The notes: generated by a model not told the origin, from the letters alone. DNA of 64,000 bases from Undibacterium sp. YM2 (GCF_009937975.1 NZ_AP018441.1:4898001-4962000), one strand, 5' to 3'; shown: positions 1 through 7,989, counted from the first letter of the stretch. A program made the numbers and translations.

Positions 1-450
1 ACCAGATTCCTCCAGATGCTGATAAATCTCTTGCAAGATATTCCTGAGCTGTTTGATCTTGCCCTCGCCTACCAGTGTCGAAAGATAAGCCTCTCCCTGC
101 CGGGATAATTCTATGCTGGCATTCACCACCTCTTCACCACGCGCAGTCAGCTTCACGGTATTGGCCCGTTTGTCATGCGGGTCTGGCGCAATTTCCAGCA
201 AACCGGCAGCCTGCATCTGATCGACCAGATATCCCATGCTTTGCTTGGTCATACCGGCACGCGCCGCCAGGTCCACCACGCGCGCGCCACCCAAAGGCAT
301 ATTGCGCAATACTGCACTATAAGCAGGACGAACATCATCAAAACCCCGCTTGGCAAGTTCCGCATAGAGCCAAACGGACATATATTCATACGGTCTGCGC
401 AACAGTGTGCCCAGGGTTGCGTGGATTTCGGGTAAGGATCTGGAATTCAT
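1..450 (-). CDS. MarR-family transcriptional regulator, cut by the window edge
   Basis: The reading frame opens at an ATG at 450 and stays open for 150 codons to the window edge, so the C-terminus is missing. The middle reads as a winged helix: the recognition-helix stretch AARAGMTKQSMGYLVDQM (about residues 77-94) is followed by a wing with the DPHDKRANTVKLT pattern typical of MarR proteins. MarR proteins are dimeric DNA-binding repressors that often respond to small phenolic or lipophilic ligands. The gene diverges from an NTF2-like gene, and the space between them holds a 10-bp-arm inverted repeat lying over a strong promoter. That suggests it represses its neighbour and itself. The ligand is unknown. 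The family call is secure; the target is an inference from position. Confidence 0.88.
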   Translation of the reverse strand, partial: MNSRSLPEIHATLGTLLRRPYEYMSVWLYAELAKRGFDDVRPAYSAVLRNMPLGGARVVDLAARAGMTKQSMGYLVDQMQAAGLLEIAPDPHDKRANTVKLTARGEEVVNASIELSRQGEAYLSTLVGEGKIKQLRNILQEIYQHLEESG

Positions 451-460
451 TTAGTGAGTA

Positions 461-506
461 TTGCACAAGACAGAATGACTGTCTATAATAGGCAGACATT
501 CTGTCT
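461..506 (+). promoter_or_regulatory. Sigma-70-type promoter overlapped by a probable MarR operator
   Basis: TTGCAC (461-466) and TATAAT (484-489) are 17 bp apart, close to the ideal sigma-70 promoter, and read toward the NTF2-like gene. A perfect inverted repeat AGACAGAATG (468-477) / CATTCTGTCT (497-506) brackets the -10 element. A dimeric repressor bound there would block RNA polymerase. The site sits between a marR gene and its divergent neighbour, the usual arrangement for MarR autoregulation. The binding protein is inferred. Confidence 0.75.
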
Positions 507-573
507 ATCTAAATTAAGACAAAATACCTGTTGTGCGGGCAGCATCCGCATTTGCTTGATGACTGGAGTAGTA

Positions 574-996
574 ATGAACACCATAAAACATAATCTGGAT
601 GTCGTAGATCGCCATATACAGGGCGAGGCACGCGACGTTGATTCCATACTTGATTTATACACTGACGATATCGTGCTGGAAGTCCCGGGGCGTGGCCTGC
701 GTTTTGCCGGGCGTGACGCCATCCGCGCCAACTACCTCGCCATGTGGCCCTCAATGGCGGAAGTTGAATTACAGCCGCTAGATCGCTTCGCCACTGAACA
801 TCGTGTGGTTGATGACATGATAGTGCGCATGCGCCTGGTTGGCCCTGGCATGACGAATGCACCGGTGCCCTTAGGCAGCCGCGTTGAGCTGCGCCTGATT
901 CATCATTTCACCATGCGCGATGGGCTGATAGCGCGCGAACAAGTATTTGAACTCTGGCGCAATCTGGATGAAACTGATGCAGGAGTGCGGCCATGA
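574..996 (+). CDS. NTF2-like (SnoaL-type) small protein
   Basis: A 140-residue protein with the layout of the NTF2/SnoaL fold: an N-terminal helix (VVDRHIQGEARDVDSILDLY), then TDDIVLEVPG and FAGRDAIRANY, then beta strands ending in a FTMRDGLIAREQVFELW-type strand. Such proteins are small alpha+beta cones that act as isomerases, hydratases or ligand binders; no substrate can be assigned here. I chose the ATG at 574 because GGAG lies 5 nt upstream and it follows the promoter at 461-489; an earlier in-frame ATG at 454 would lie upstream of that promoter. The stop overlaps the next start (ATGA at 993), so the two genes are probably translationally coupled and controlled by the divergent MarR protein. 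Confidence 0.8.
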   Translation: MNTIKHNLDVVDRHIQGEARDVDSILDLYTDDIVLEVPGRGLRFAGRDAIRANYLAMWPSMAEVELQPLDRFATEHRVVDDMIVRMRLVGPGMTNAPVPLGSRVELRLIHHFTMRDGLIAREQVFELWRNLDETDAGVRP

Positions 997-1358
997 GCAA
1001 ATTCTTTATCCGTATTGCCGTGCTGTGGATGCTGGCCGGCATTTTGCTGGGTATCTACATGGGCATATCGCACCAGCATCTCGACAAACAAGTGCATGTG
1101 CATGGCTTGCTGCTAGGCTGGGTCAGTTGCGCCCTGTTCGGTCTGGTGCATTTTGCCTGGCCGCAGTTGCAGACCATGCTGACGGCACGCGTGCACTTCT
1201 GGTTGCATAACCTGGGGCTCGTCGCCCTCCTGGTTGGCCTTTTCATGGAAAGGCGTGAACTCGCACTCGCCGGGCCATTCCTGGGTAGCGGTTCGATAAC
1301 ACTGGCAATCGCTACCGCATTATTTGGCTGGAGCATCTGGCGGGTAACGGCGAAGTAA
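993..1358 (+). CDS. Small four-helix membrane protein, cytochrome-oxidase-subunit-I-like
   Basis: A 121-residue, strongly hydrophobic protein with about four membrane segments (roughly residues 5-25, 37-58, 70-87 and 95-116). Histidines sit at helix ends (HQHLDKQVHVHGLLLGW, LVHFAWP, RVHFWLH). The HVHGLLLGWVSCALFG pattern resembles short proteins in Burkholderiales genomes often named cytochrome c oxidase subunit I-like, but the protein is far too short to be a full heme-copper oxidase subunit. Heme or quinone binding is possible but not shown. It overlaps the NTF2-like gene by 4 nt and probably shares its promoter. Confidence 0.6.
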   Translation: MSKFFIRIAVLWMLAGILLGIYMGISHQHLDKQVHVHGLLLGWVSCALFGLVHFAWPQLQTMLTARVHFWLHNLGLVALLVGLFMERRELALAGPFLGSGSITLAIATALFGWSIWRVTAK

Positions 1359-1499
1359 ATACTACTACATTGCTCGCTGCAGGGTTGCTGTAAAAATCGT
1401 TTTCACTCCATATTTCCTTCATATTTGGATCGCAAGCTACATCTATCGCGTATCACCATAGATGATGATCTGCGCTGCCTTATGAAATCCGGAGGAAAT

Positions 1500-2504
1500 A
1501 TGAAACAAACTCAGTTGCAAGCCATCTTGCTCGCCGGCCTTATTGTTAGCATTGCTGCCTGCGGCGGCAGCTCTGGCGGAGCAACGGCAACGGGCAACAG
1601 CACTGTCACTGCGACGACAGGAACAACGACTGGAACGACGGGCACAAATACCGGTACAACTACCGGAACAACTACCGGAACAACTACTGGCACATCCTCT
1701 GGCAGCACCAGTATTGATGCCAGCAAACTGCCTCTGGGCGATGGCAAGTTCAGCCGCACCACTCCGGCGATTGGTTATGTCTATGCCTGCTATACCGCAG
1801 GCTCGGGTGGTGCGAGCAGCAAGGGGCCATGGTTCAATGCCGATGGCATGACCTGGAATTCACTGAGCAAGATCAGCGTACAGGGTGCGGTCAGTTGGGT
1901 ATCGAGTTTCATGGTAACCCTGGGCAGCACCCTGGGTATTACCGGTAATGGCCTGCCACCCAATCCCACCGGCACTTTCCCCATCGCCAGCACTGATCCT
2001 GCGTATGTGTATGACCGCAATCCCAACAGCATCAGCCAGGCCAATATCGCCTGGGGCTTGCCCGCCAACCCTGTCGTCGCCGCACAGCCAACCTGCACCA
2101 GCCTCGGTGCAATCGGCGTACTGCTGGATGGCGTGCGACTCTACAATGCCGACGATGGCGGCTACCGCGATGCCGTCGCCTGGGAAATCCAGGACGCCTG
2201 CCAGGGTCACCCTGAGCGCACTGGCCAATACCATCATCACAACATCACTTCCTGCCTGACGCAAAAAGATACTCCGGGCCAGCACTCGCCGCTGGTCGGC
2301 TACATCGCCGACGGCTTTGGCATCTATGGCAATCAGGGCGAAAACGGCAAGACGCTGGCCAATGCCGACCTCGACGAATGCCATGGACATACCCATGCCG
2401 TAGAGCGCAATGGTGTCATGGTCACGCAATATCACTACCACCAGACCAGGGAATTTCCATACACCATTGGTTGCTACAAGGGGACGCCAGCGACTGTGCA
2501 TTAG
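1500..2504 (+). CDS. YHYH-domain lipoprotein
   Basis: A 334-residue secreted protein. The start at 1500 has GGAGG 5 nt upstream and gives a lipoprotein signal with lipobox IAAC (Cys about residue 21). A low-complexity Thr/Gly linker follows, encoded partly by 12-bp tandem units. The C-terminal half is the YHYH domain: GQYHHHNITSC, the central LVGYIADGFGIYGNQGENG, DECHGHTHAV and the name-giving TQYHYH near residue 310. The clustered histidines suggest metal binding, but the function is unknown. A SCO-like gene follows on the same strand after 109 bp, which fits a role in handling metal in the periplasm. That link is an inference. Confidence 0.8.
   Translation: MKQTQLQAILLAGLIVSIAACGGSSGGATATGNSTVTATTGTTTGTTGTNTGTTTGTTTGTTTGTSSGSTSIDASKLPLGDGKFSRTTPAIGYVYACYTAGSGGASSKGPWFNADGMTWNSLSKISVQGAVSWVSSFMVTLGSTLGITGNGLPPNPTGTFPIASTDPAYVYDRNPNSISQANIAWGLPANPVVAAQPTCTSLGAIGVLLDGVRLYNADDGGYRDAVAWEIQDACQGHPERTGQYHHHNITSCLTQKDTPGQHSPLVGYIADGFGIYGNQGENGKTLANADLDECHGHTHAVERNGVMVTQYHYHQTREFPYTIGCYKGTPATVH
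1651..1686 (+). repeat. 12-bp tandem repeat inside the YHYH lipoprotein gene
   Basis: Three head-to-tail 12-bp units (CCGGTACAACTA, then CCGGAACAACTA twice) lie at 1651-1686 and degenerate on both sides. They encode a Thr-Gly-rich spacer after the lipobox. The unit is a multiple of three, so copy-number change would alter linker length without a frameshift. Confidence 0.8.
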
Positions 2505-2613
2505 TGCAGCTCCAGTAAAACAGGAGCAGAAGCAGAAGAACATCCTGTGCTTGCTTGGCGCTGCGCTCACCGGGAAATAAAGACCGCACAAAACTTACTC
2601 AGCCTTACTCAAT

Positions 2614-3276
2614 ATGTCCCTACTAAAATCATTGCTCTTGTCCATGCTCAGCTTCATCGCTACCGTCGTGACCCTGGGCTGGCTGACTGGTGCGTTTGCC
2701 GCACCACAAAATGCCCTCAACAACGACAAGCTCCCCTACTACTATCAGCAAGACCTGCAAGCGCATTGGGACACCTGGGCATCCCTGCAGCGCATTGCCA
2801 GGTTTCAACTCATCAACCAGCATGCACAAGAAGTCGATCACAGCCTGCTGCGCGGCAAAGCCAGCTTTGTCGGTTTCTTTTACGCAGGCTGCGTCACACT
2901 CTGTCCCATTTCCCTCGAAGTCATGCGTGAACTGCAAACACAGATCAAACAAAAATCCATCGCCACACCCCAGTTCATTTTACTGACTGTCACTCCAGAA
3001 CAGGATGATGCCAAAACCATGGCCGCCTATGCACAAAAACTGAAACTGCCTGCGGACTGGAACATGCTCACAGGTGATTCCAGGCAAATGCAAAAACTCA
3101 CCACCAGCCTGATGACCGACATCAACGCCCGCGTCAGCAATGGCGAACCCCTGCACGGCCAGCGCGCTTTCCTGATAGACGCGATGGCCCGCATCCGCGG
3201 TATCTATGATGCATCGTCGATGCTGGAAATGCGGCGTATGGTGGGGGATTATGAGAGGTTGTTGATGGAGGAATAG
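2614..3276 (+). CDS. SCO1/SenC-family thioredoxin-fold protein
   Basis: A 220-residue protein with an N-terminal hydrophobic signal or anchor (about residues 5-29, ending AFAA) and a thioredoxin-like domain. The SCO copper motif CVTLCP (CxxxCP, near residues 93-98) is present, as is a downstream histidine in LHGQRAFLID (near residue 175). These are the three copper ligands of SCO proteins, which deliver copper to cytochrome oxidase CuA or act as periplasmic thiol reductants. No oxidase genes are nearby, so the client is unknown. The upstream neighbour is a YHYH lipoprotein. No good Shine-Dalgarno sequence precedes the ATG at 2614. Confidence 0.82.
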   Translation: MSLLKSLLLSMLSFIATVVTLGWLTGAFAAPQNALNNDKLPYYYQQDLQAHWDTWASLQRIARFQLINQHAQEVDHSLLRGKASFVGFFYAGCVTLCPISLEVMRELQTQIKQKSIATPQFILLTVTPEQDDAKTMAAYAQKLKLPADWNMLTGDSRQMQKLTTSLMTDINARVSNGEPLHGQRAFLIDAMARIRGIYDASSMLEMRRMVGDYERLLMEE

Positions 3277-3716
3277 CAAACATTATTGCTCTTACCCTTA
3301 GTGCATCCCGGAATTAATTCATGTCGCTGGTCCAAATACTTGTACCGTAGCCGCACTACCCGCTTTGTAGAATTCCCAAGCAATCTATCCTTGCACAAAA
3401 CGAAAACCCGGAATAAGACGCTGCCTCTTCATCGTCTTTGCACTCATTCCTGCTGTTTCTTGCTTGATCTAAGCGAGCAAATGTAAAAAGCCCTCCCCCA
3501 TTCGATGCGATGTGCACGGCACCCCCTGACAGTCTTTAATGACTTGCCTCCAAATTGCCTTCCCTCCACCTTTGTTTAAATAATCAACTAACTTAGTTGC
3601 ATTTAACATTTAAGTAGATTATTCTATATTCAAGCAAAGGAAAAGAATCATACCGAGATCAAAATAAACGATCCAAAAACACCTCAGCGCACCTGAAGAC
3701 AAGAAAAGGAATAGTC
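3277..3716. other. Gene-free stretch upstream of the SPFH gene
   Basis: No convincing open frame or RNA gene is seen. The right part becomes AT-rich and holds the palindrome at 3585-3599 and a plausible promoter: TTAACA (3603-3608), 16 bp, TATATT (3625-3630). AAGGAA, 6 nt before the SPFH start at 3717, is the ribosome binding site. Confidence 0.6.
3585..3599. promoter_or_regulatory. AACTAA/TTAGTT palindrome upstream of the SPFH operon
   Basis: CAACTAA-C-TTAGTTG is a perfect inverted repeat directly upstream of a candidate -35 element. The half-site AACTAA recurs in the palindromes ahead of the ADP-ribosylglycohydrolase gene (6426-6480), which suggests one regulator for both units. The regulator is not identified in this window. 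Confidence 0.5.
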
Positions 3717-4733
3717 ATGTTCAGCATCAAATTCATCAAGTTCCAGCCCACCACCTATGTGCTGCAATTCAAGAACGGCAAGCTAAGGCGCGAGGGTGCC
3801 GGGCTGGCTTTCTTTTACTATGCGCCTACCACGTCCATGCTGGCCATACCAATGGCGAGTACCGACACGCCGTTTATCTTTGAAGAAAATACCGCTGATT
3901 TCCAGACGGTTACGGTGCAAGGCCAGGTCACTTACCGCATCAGTGACCCGCAAAAAGTCGGTGCCTTGCTCAATTTCGCCATCAATCCAGTGACACAACA
4001 ATATATCTCGGATGACCCGCAAAAACTGTCGCAGCGCATCGTCAATCTCGTTAAAGTGCTAACCCGCAAGGGCTTGCAAAGCCTGGCGCTGCGTGATGCC
4101 CTGAAAGCGGCCGATACGCTTGGTGCAGCGGTGAGCATGGCTGTGCGCGACAGCAAGGAATTGCAGGCACTGGGGGTGGAATTGCTGGGTCTGAATTTTC
4201 TGGCCCTCAAGCCTACGCCAGAAGCAGCCAAGGCGCTGGAAGCGCAGGCGCGCGAGCAAATCCTCAAATGCGCGGACGACGCCATCTATGAACGCCGCAA
4301 TGCTGCCGTTGAACAAGAGCGCCGCATACGCGAGAATGAATTGAATACCGAAATCGCTGTCGAAAGCAAAAAACGGCAGATACGCGAAACCCAGATGGAA
4401 GCCGAAAAAAGCATACAACAAAAAGAAAGCGAACTGAAACTCGCCCAGGTACAGGCCAGGATAGCCGAAGAAAACCAGCAAACCACACTCGTCAAACTAG
4501 CTACAGAAAACGCCAGGGCGGAAGCCGACAGCCGCGCCTATGCCGCTCAAACCCTGATGAATGCCTATAGCGGCGTTGATCCCAAAGTCTTGCAGGCACT
4601 GGCGATGGGCAATATGCAATCCGGCCAGTTGATCGCCCTCGCCTTCCAGGAACTGGCAGAAAAAGCTGGCTCCATAGGTCAGTTGAATATCACGCCAGAC
4701 CTGTTGCGTGAATTGATGAACCAGCCTGGATAG
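3717..4733 (+). CDS. SPFH/band-7 domain protein
   Basis: A 338-residue protein. The N-terminal half (about residues 1-155) matches the SPFH/band-7 (stomatin-prohibitin-flotillin) core, including DFQTVTVQGQVTYRISDP and SQRIVNLVKVLTRKGL. It is followed by a long charged coiled coil (about 165-270, e.g. RNAAVEQERRIREN) and a short C-terminal tail. There is no clear N-terminal membrane helix, so it may associate with membrane by a hydrophobic patch or act as a soluble scaffold. SPFH proteins form large ring-like oligomers that organise membrane partners. It lies 14 nt upstream of an NAD-kinase-like gene, so the two are one operon and probably work together. Confidence 0.85.
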   Translation: MFSIKFIKFQPTTYVLQFKNGKLRREGAGLAFFYYAPTTSMLAIPMASTDTPFIFEENTADFQTVTVQGQVTYRISDPQKVGALLNFAINPVTQQYISDDPQKLSQRIVNLVKVLTRKGLQSLALRDALKAADTLGAAVSMAVRDSKELQALGVELLGLNFLALKPTPEAAKALEAQAREQILKCADDAIYERRNAAVEQERRIRENELNTEIAVESKKRQIRETQMEAEKSIQQKESELKLAQVQARIAEENQQTTLVKLATENARAEADSRAYAAQTLMNAYSGVDPKVLQALAMGNMQSGQLIALAFQELAEKAGSIGQLNITPDLLRELMNQPG

Positions 4734-4747
4734 ACCGGGGAAATGAC

Positions 4748-5725
4748 ATGAGCAGCATCCACGGTACAACAACGCGCCAGACAGAAAACAAAATCATCCT
4801 GGTCACCCGCAAGACCAGACTCGAAGAGCTCATCGTCAAGTACAACACGGTCGGCCAGGCACGCTTTTATATAGAACATCTGGGTGGTGACTTTGCCGCC
4901 TACCAGACCGAGCATGACAATTACCTGGCCTGTGTCAGCGCGGCAGAAAGCAGTCTCACACAACTTGTGCGCCTGCAAAAAATAGATCGCAGCTTCTTGC
5001 CCAACATGATCTTTGGCCGTGACGATATCGTCATCGCTGTGGGGCAAGATGGCCTGGTCGTCAACACCATGAAATACCTGGATGGTCAGCGCCTGATAGG
5101 TGTCAACCCTGATGTGCAACGCTGGGATGGCGTGTTGCTGCCTTTCCAGGTCAGGGATTTACCCAAAATCGTCCCTGAGGTCCTGCAACAGCGCCGCCCG
5201 GTGCGCGAAGTCACCATGGCAATGGCCAGGCTGAACAACGGCCAGACCATGCTGGGCGTGAACGATATTTTCATCGGGCCAAAATCCCATATCTCTGCCA
5301 GCTACACCATACAACTGCAAGAACGCCAGGAACGGCAGTCATCGAGTGGCATCATCATCTCCACCGGCATGGGTTCCACAGGCTGGATGAAGAGCATACT
5401 GACAGGTGCAGCAGCGCTGCAAGAGAGATTTGATGATCCGCGTCAGTTGATATATAACATCGCCGCCGAGCCGCCGACATACACCGCAGACTGGGATGCC
5501 CGCGAACTGATGTTCGCCGTACGCGAACCCTTCCCCAGCAAGACTTCCTCTGCGACTTTAGTACGTGGTCAGATACTGGAAGACAGCAAACTGCAAGTCA
5601 CCTCCCTGATGCCGGAGCACGGCGTCATCTTCAGCGATGGCATAGAAGCAGATTACCTGGAGTTTAATGCAGGCCTGACAGCCGAAATAGGCATAGCTGA
5701 CAGGCGGGGGTATCTGGTGGTGTAA
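4748..5725 (+). CDS. NAD-kinase-like protein
   Basis: A 325-residue protein with the two signatures of the NAD-kinase fold in order: AVGQDGLVVNTMKYL near residues 98-112 (replacing the GGDGT loop) followed by LIGVNPD, and ISTGMGSTGWMKS near residues 205-217 (matching the GSTAY-type motif). True NAD kinases phosphorylate NAD with ATP; the second Gly of GGDG is Gln here and the N-terminal 80 residues are unlike NadK, so substrate and activity are uncertain. A housekeeping nadK is expected elsewhere. GGGGA precedes the ATG at 4748. It is in operon with an SPFH protein and near ADP-ribose hydrolases, pointing to an NAD-linked accessory role. Confidence 0.75.
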   Translation: MSSIHGTTTRQTENKIILVTRKTRLEELIVKYNTVGQARFYIEHLGGDFAAYQTEHDNYLACVSAAESSLTQLVRLQKIDRSFLPNMIFGRDDIVIAVGQDGLVVNTMKYLDGQRLIGVNPDVQRWDGVLLPFQVRDLPKIVPEVLQQRRPVREVTMAMARLNNGQTMLGVNDIFIGPKSHISASYTIQLQERQERQSSSGIIISTGMGSTGWMKSILTGAAALQERFDDPRQLIYNIAAEPPTYTADWDARELMFAVREPFPSKTSSATLVRGQILEDSKLQVTSLMPEHGVIFSDGIEADYLEFNAGLTAEIGIADRRGYLVV

Positions 5726-5736
5726 GTATTGACCAG

Positions 5737-6123
5737 TTAACTGATGTCTGTAATCGACTTTATCAGCTTGTCTTCAAATGCAAACTCAGACACGCCTTGC
5801 AACTGCAATTGCTGGCCCTGCTTCAAACCATTTGGCAAATCCATGCCAACAACAGCGTTAAAGCTGATTTGCAACCTGACATTGCCATTATCCAGAACAT
5901 CGCGCCGCAAGGGCACTTGTTCACGGGAGCTGAAGAAGTTCCTGGACATGTCAGCCAGTTTGAAAAACTCTTGTTTACCTGCAGTTGATACCGTCACTTC
6001 TTCGCCAGAGATATTGTGGAAATTGATCTCTTCATGCAAGAGCTTAAGCATGCCTTCAATGTCGAAATTGTTATAGGCATGCAGATAGGTGTCTATCAGT
6101 TCATTCTTGCTCTTTTCGTCCAT
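5737..6123 (-). CDS. SnoaL/NTF2-like protein
   Basis: A 128-residue protein with the NTF2-like pattern: helix LIDTYLHAYNNFDIEGMLKL, then INFHNISGEEV, a helix (KQEFFKLADM) and strands ending GVSEFAFEDKLIKSITDIS. A strong ribosome binding site (GGAG, about 8 nt upstream) supports the ATG at 6123. It is transcribed toward the NAD-kinase-like gene and divergently from the ADP-ribosylglycohydrolase gene, sharing a 361-bp AT-rich control region with the latter. No catalytic residues can be assigned. Confidence 0.72.
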   Translation of the reverse strand: MDEKSKNELIDTYLHAYNNFDIEGMLKLLHEEINFHNISGEEVTVSTAGKQEFFKLADMSRNFFSSREQVPLRRDVLDNGNVRLQISFNAVVGMDLPNGLKQGQQLQLQGVSEFAFEDKLIKSITDIS

Positions 6124-6484
6124 AGGCTACTCTCCTGAAAAACTTGTTTGATGCCGCTTAAATCCACAGTTAAGCAGATATTGAAGCAAGTAAGAAAATC
6201 TAAAATTCGGGATAAAACACAATATGAAAACCATTGTCGTTATTCTTGTTAAGGGAATGAGTGACAAAAATATCCAGGTAACTGAGTCGCAAAGAAAACA
6301 TGAGATATCTAGTCTTCGCAGAAATTGCAGTTATGACAAATAATAGCACACACAAACCATCGCGAATTAGTTATATGGCCCACACAAAAATGCCAATAAT
6401 TTTTGCAAGAATCATCAAGAATTCCATCTTAGTTACCATTAATAACTAAGATAGTAGATAAATTTAACTAAGTGAGTTAATCTG
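6124..6484. other. AT-rich divergent control region
   Basis: This gap separates the NTF2-like gene (minus) from the ADP-ribosylglycohydrolase gene (plus). It carries four copies of the TTAGTTA/TAACTAA half-site between 6367 and 6471, arranged partly as perfect inverted repeats. A 39-codon open frame from 6223 has no support and is not called. Confidence 0.6.
6426..6480. promoter_or_regulatory. Double palindrome ahead of the ADP-ribosylglycohydrolase operon
   Basis: Two inverted repeats lie just before the start at 6485. The first is ATCTTAGTTA (6426-6435) / TAACTAAGAT (6443-6452), perfect 10-bp arms with a 7-bp spacer. The second is TTAACT (6464-6469) / AGTTAA (6475-6480). TAACTAAG at 6443 and 6465 is repeated 22 bp apart, about two helical turns, and another TTAGTTA lies at 6367-6373. 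The layout suits cooperative repressor binding. The same half-site occurs at 3585-3599. Confidence 0.6.
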
Positions 6485-7456
6485 ATGATAAATATATTCC
6501 CGCATAAAAAATCTGATATGAACATCACTCTGGAACAACGCTATCTCGGTACACTGGCTGGCCTGGCCTGCGGTGATGCCGTTGGTACGACAGTAGAATT
6601 CTCAGCGCGCGGCAGCTTCACGCCTGTGACAGACATGGTTGGCAAAGGCCCTTTTGGCCTGCTGCCTGGTGAATGGACAGACGACACCTCGATGGCGCTG
6701 TGCCTGGCAGAAAGCTTGCTGACGAAAGATGGCTTCGACGCCAAAGACCAGATGGGGCGTTACCTGAACTGGTGGAAGTGGGGTTACCTGAGTTCTACCG
6801 GCATCTGCTTTGACATAGGCAATACCGTGCGTGCTGCCCTGTCGCGCTATGCCAGCAGCGGTGAACCCTACTGCGGCGCAGAACATCCCAGCACGGCTGG
6901 CAATGGTTCGCTAATGCGGCTTGCCCCTGTAGTCATGTTTGGCTACCCCGATATAGCCGCAGCCATCCACTATGCAGGAGAAAGCTCGCGCACTACCCAC
7001 GCCGCGCCAGAAGCCATACAAAGCTGCCAGTTGCTGGCGGCGATATTGTGCAAGCTGTTTGCTGGTTGTGCAAAGCTTGATTTGTTTACAGACCTGCCAT
7101 TCACGCCGACCGAGCCAAAAATCATAGCTCTCAGCAAGGCTGGCTTCATTGAAAAAGACAGCACAAAAATACGTGGCAGCGGCTATTCAGTTGAATCCCT
7201 CGAAGCCTCGCTATGGTGCTTCATGCACACCGACAGCTTTGAAAGCGCCATCCTGACCGCCACCAACCTGGGTGACGATGCCGACACCACAGCCGCCATC
7301 ACAGGACAAATTGCCGGTGCCTATTACGGCGTGGAAGGCATCCCTGCAAAATGGCTGGAACGCCTCGCCATGCGCGAAGAAATATTGCGTATGGCGCGGG
7401 AGTTGTATGAGAAATTTGGTAGCAGGGTCATTTCACAAGCAAGAGAGTCAGCATGA
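6485..7456 (+). CDS. ADP-ribosylglycohydrolase (DraG/ARH family)
   Basis: A 323-residue protein with the hallmarks of ADP-ribosyl hydrolases: RYLGTLAGLACGDAVGTTVEF at the N-terminus, the first metal site GEWTDDTSM (near residues 61-69), HPSTAGNGSLMRLAP, and the second site NLGDDADTTAAITGQIAG near residue 260. The paired Asp motifs bind two Mg ions and remove ADP-ribose from arginine or other groups, or hydrolyse free ADP-ribose conjugates. The substrate is not predictable. I kept the ATG at 6485; a second ATG at 6518 is possible, as neither has a strong ribosome site. It overlaps the macro-domain gene by 4 nt. Confidence 0.9.
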   Translation: MINIFPHKKSDMNITLEQRYLGTLAGLACGDAVGTTVEFSARGSFTPVTDMVGKGPFGLLPGEWTDDTSMALCLAESLLTKDGFDAKDQMGRYLNWWKWGYLSSTGICFDIGNTVRAALSRYASSGEPYCGAEHPSTAGNGSLMRLAPVVMFGYPDIAAAIHYAGESSRTTHAAPEAIQSCQLLAAILCKLFAGCAKLDLFTDLPFTPTEPKIIALSKAGFIEKDSTKIRGSGYSVESLEASLWCFMHTDSFESAILTATNLGDDADTTAAITGQIAGAYYGVEGIPAKWLERLAMREEILRMARELYEKFGSRVISQARESA

Positions 7457-7911
7457 AAGAATGCACAGGAGATATATTGGCACTCGCCCTGCAAGGGAAG
7501 TTTGACGTTATCGTCCATGGCTGCAATTGTTTTTGCAATATGGGCGCTGACATCGCCAAGAGCATCAAAAAGCAGTTCCCTGAAGCCTATGCAGCAGATC
7601 AAACCACCTTGCCTGCCGATCATGCCAAGCTGGGCAGTTATAGCCAAGCTAGGATACAAAGAGGCGACAGGCAGCTTGTGATTCTCAATGCCTATACTCA
7701 ATTTGACTGGCGCGGCCAGGGGGTGAAAGCCGACTATGCAGCAATACGCAAGGCATTTGCCGCAATACGTAAGGAATTCGACGGCTCGCGCATCGCTTAC
7801 CCACTGATAGGTGCTGGCCTTGCTGGTGGTGACTGGGCGACCATTGCGGCTATCATTGATGAGGAATTTGCTGGGCTGGATCATACCTTGGTAAGACTAC
7901 CGTCAAACTGA
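7453..7911 (+). CDS. Macro-domain protein (ADP-ribose phosphatase/hydrolase type)
   Basis: A single macro domain of 152 residues. ECTGDILAL and the ligand loop VIVHGCNCFCNMGADIAKSI occupy the first 40 residues, and the second loop PLIGAGLAGGDW lies near residue 117. The HGCN-C-MG-GIAK-like pattern is that of bacterial ADP-ribose-1''-phosphate phosphatases and related ADP-ribose hydrolases. It is coupled to the ADP-ribosylglycohydrolase gene by an ATGA overlap, so both probably process ADP-ribose in the same pathway. Whether it acts on protein, nucleic acid or free ADP-ribose cannot be read from the sequence. Confidence 0.9.
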   Translation: MKECTGDILALALQGKFDVIVHGCNCFCNMGADIAKSIKKQFPEAYAADQTTLPADHAKLGSYSQARIQRGDRQLVILNAYTQFDWRGQGVKADYAAIRKAFAAIRKEFDGSRIAYPLIGAGLAGGDWATIAAIIDEEFAGLDHTLVRLPSN

Positions 7912-7989
7912 CATAATCAAGGCGGAAGAGTTTTTTCAACATCACACAATGAGTTCATTCAATACTAATTACCGCCTTCGTAAAACTCC

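Noticed and set aside
1600..1700. Short repeats taken at first for a CRISPR-like array.
   Set aside because: The 12-bp units are contiguous, in frame and encode a Thr/Gly linker; there are no spacers.
6223..6342. A 39-codon frame starting MKTIVVILVKGM in the divergent control region.
   Set aside because: No ribosome site and no similarity; its position in a promoter region makes it unlikely.
7919..7978. Inverted repeat AAGGCGG/CCGCCTT between the macro-domain and Imm33-like genes.
   Set aside because: Seven-base arms with a 46-nt loop are likely by chance and there is no T-run.
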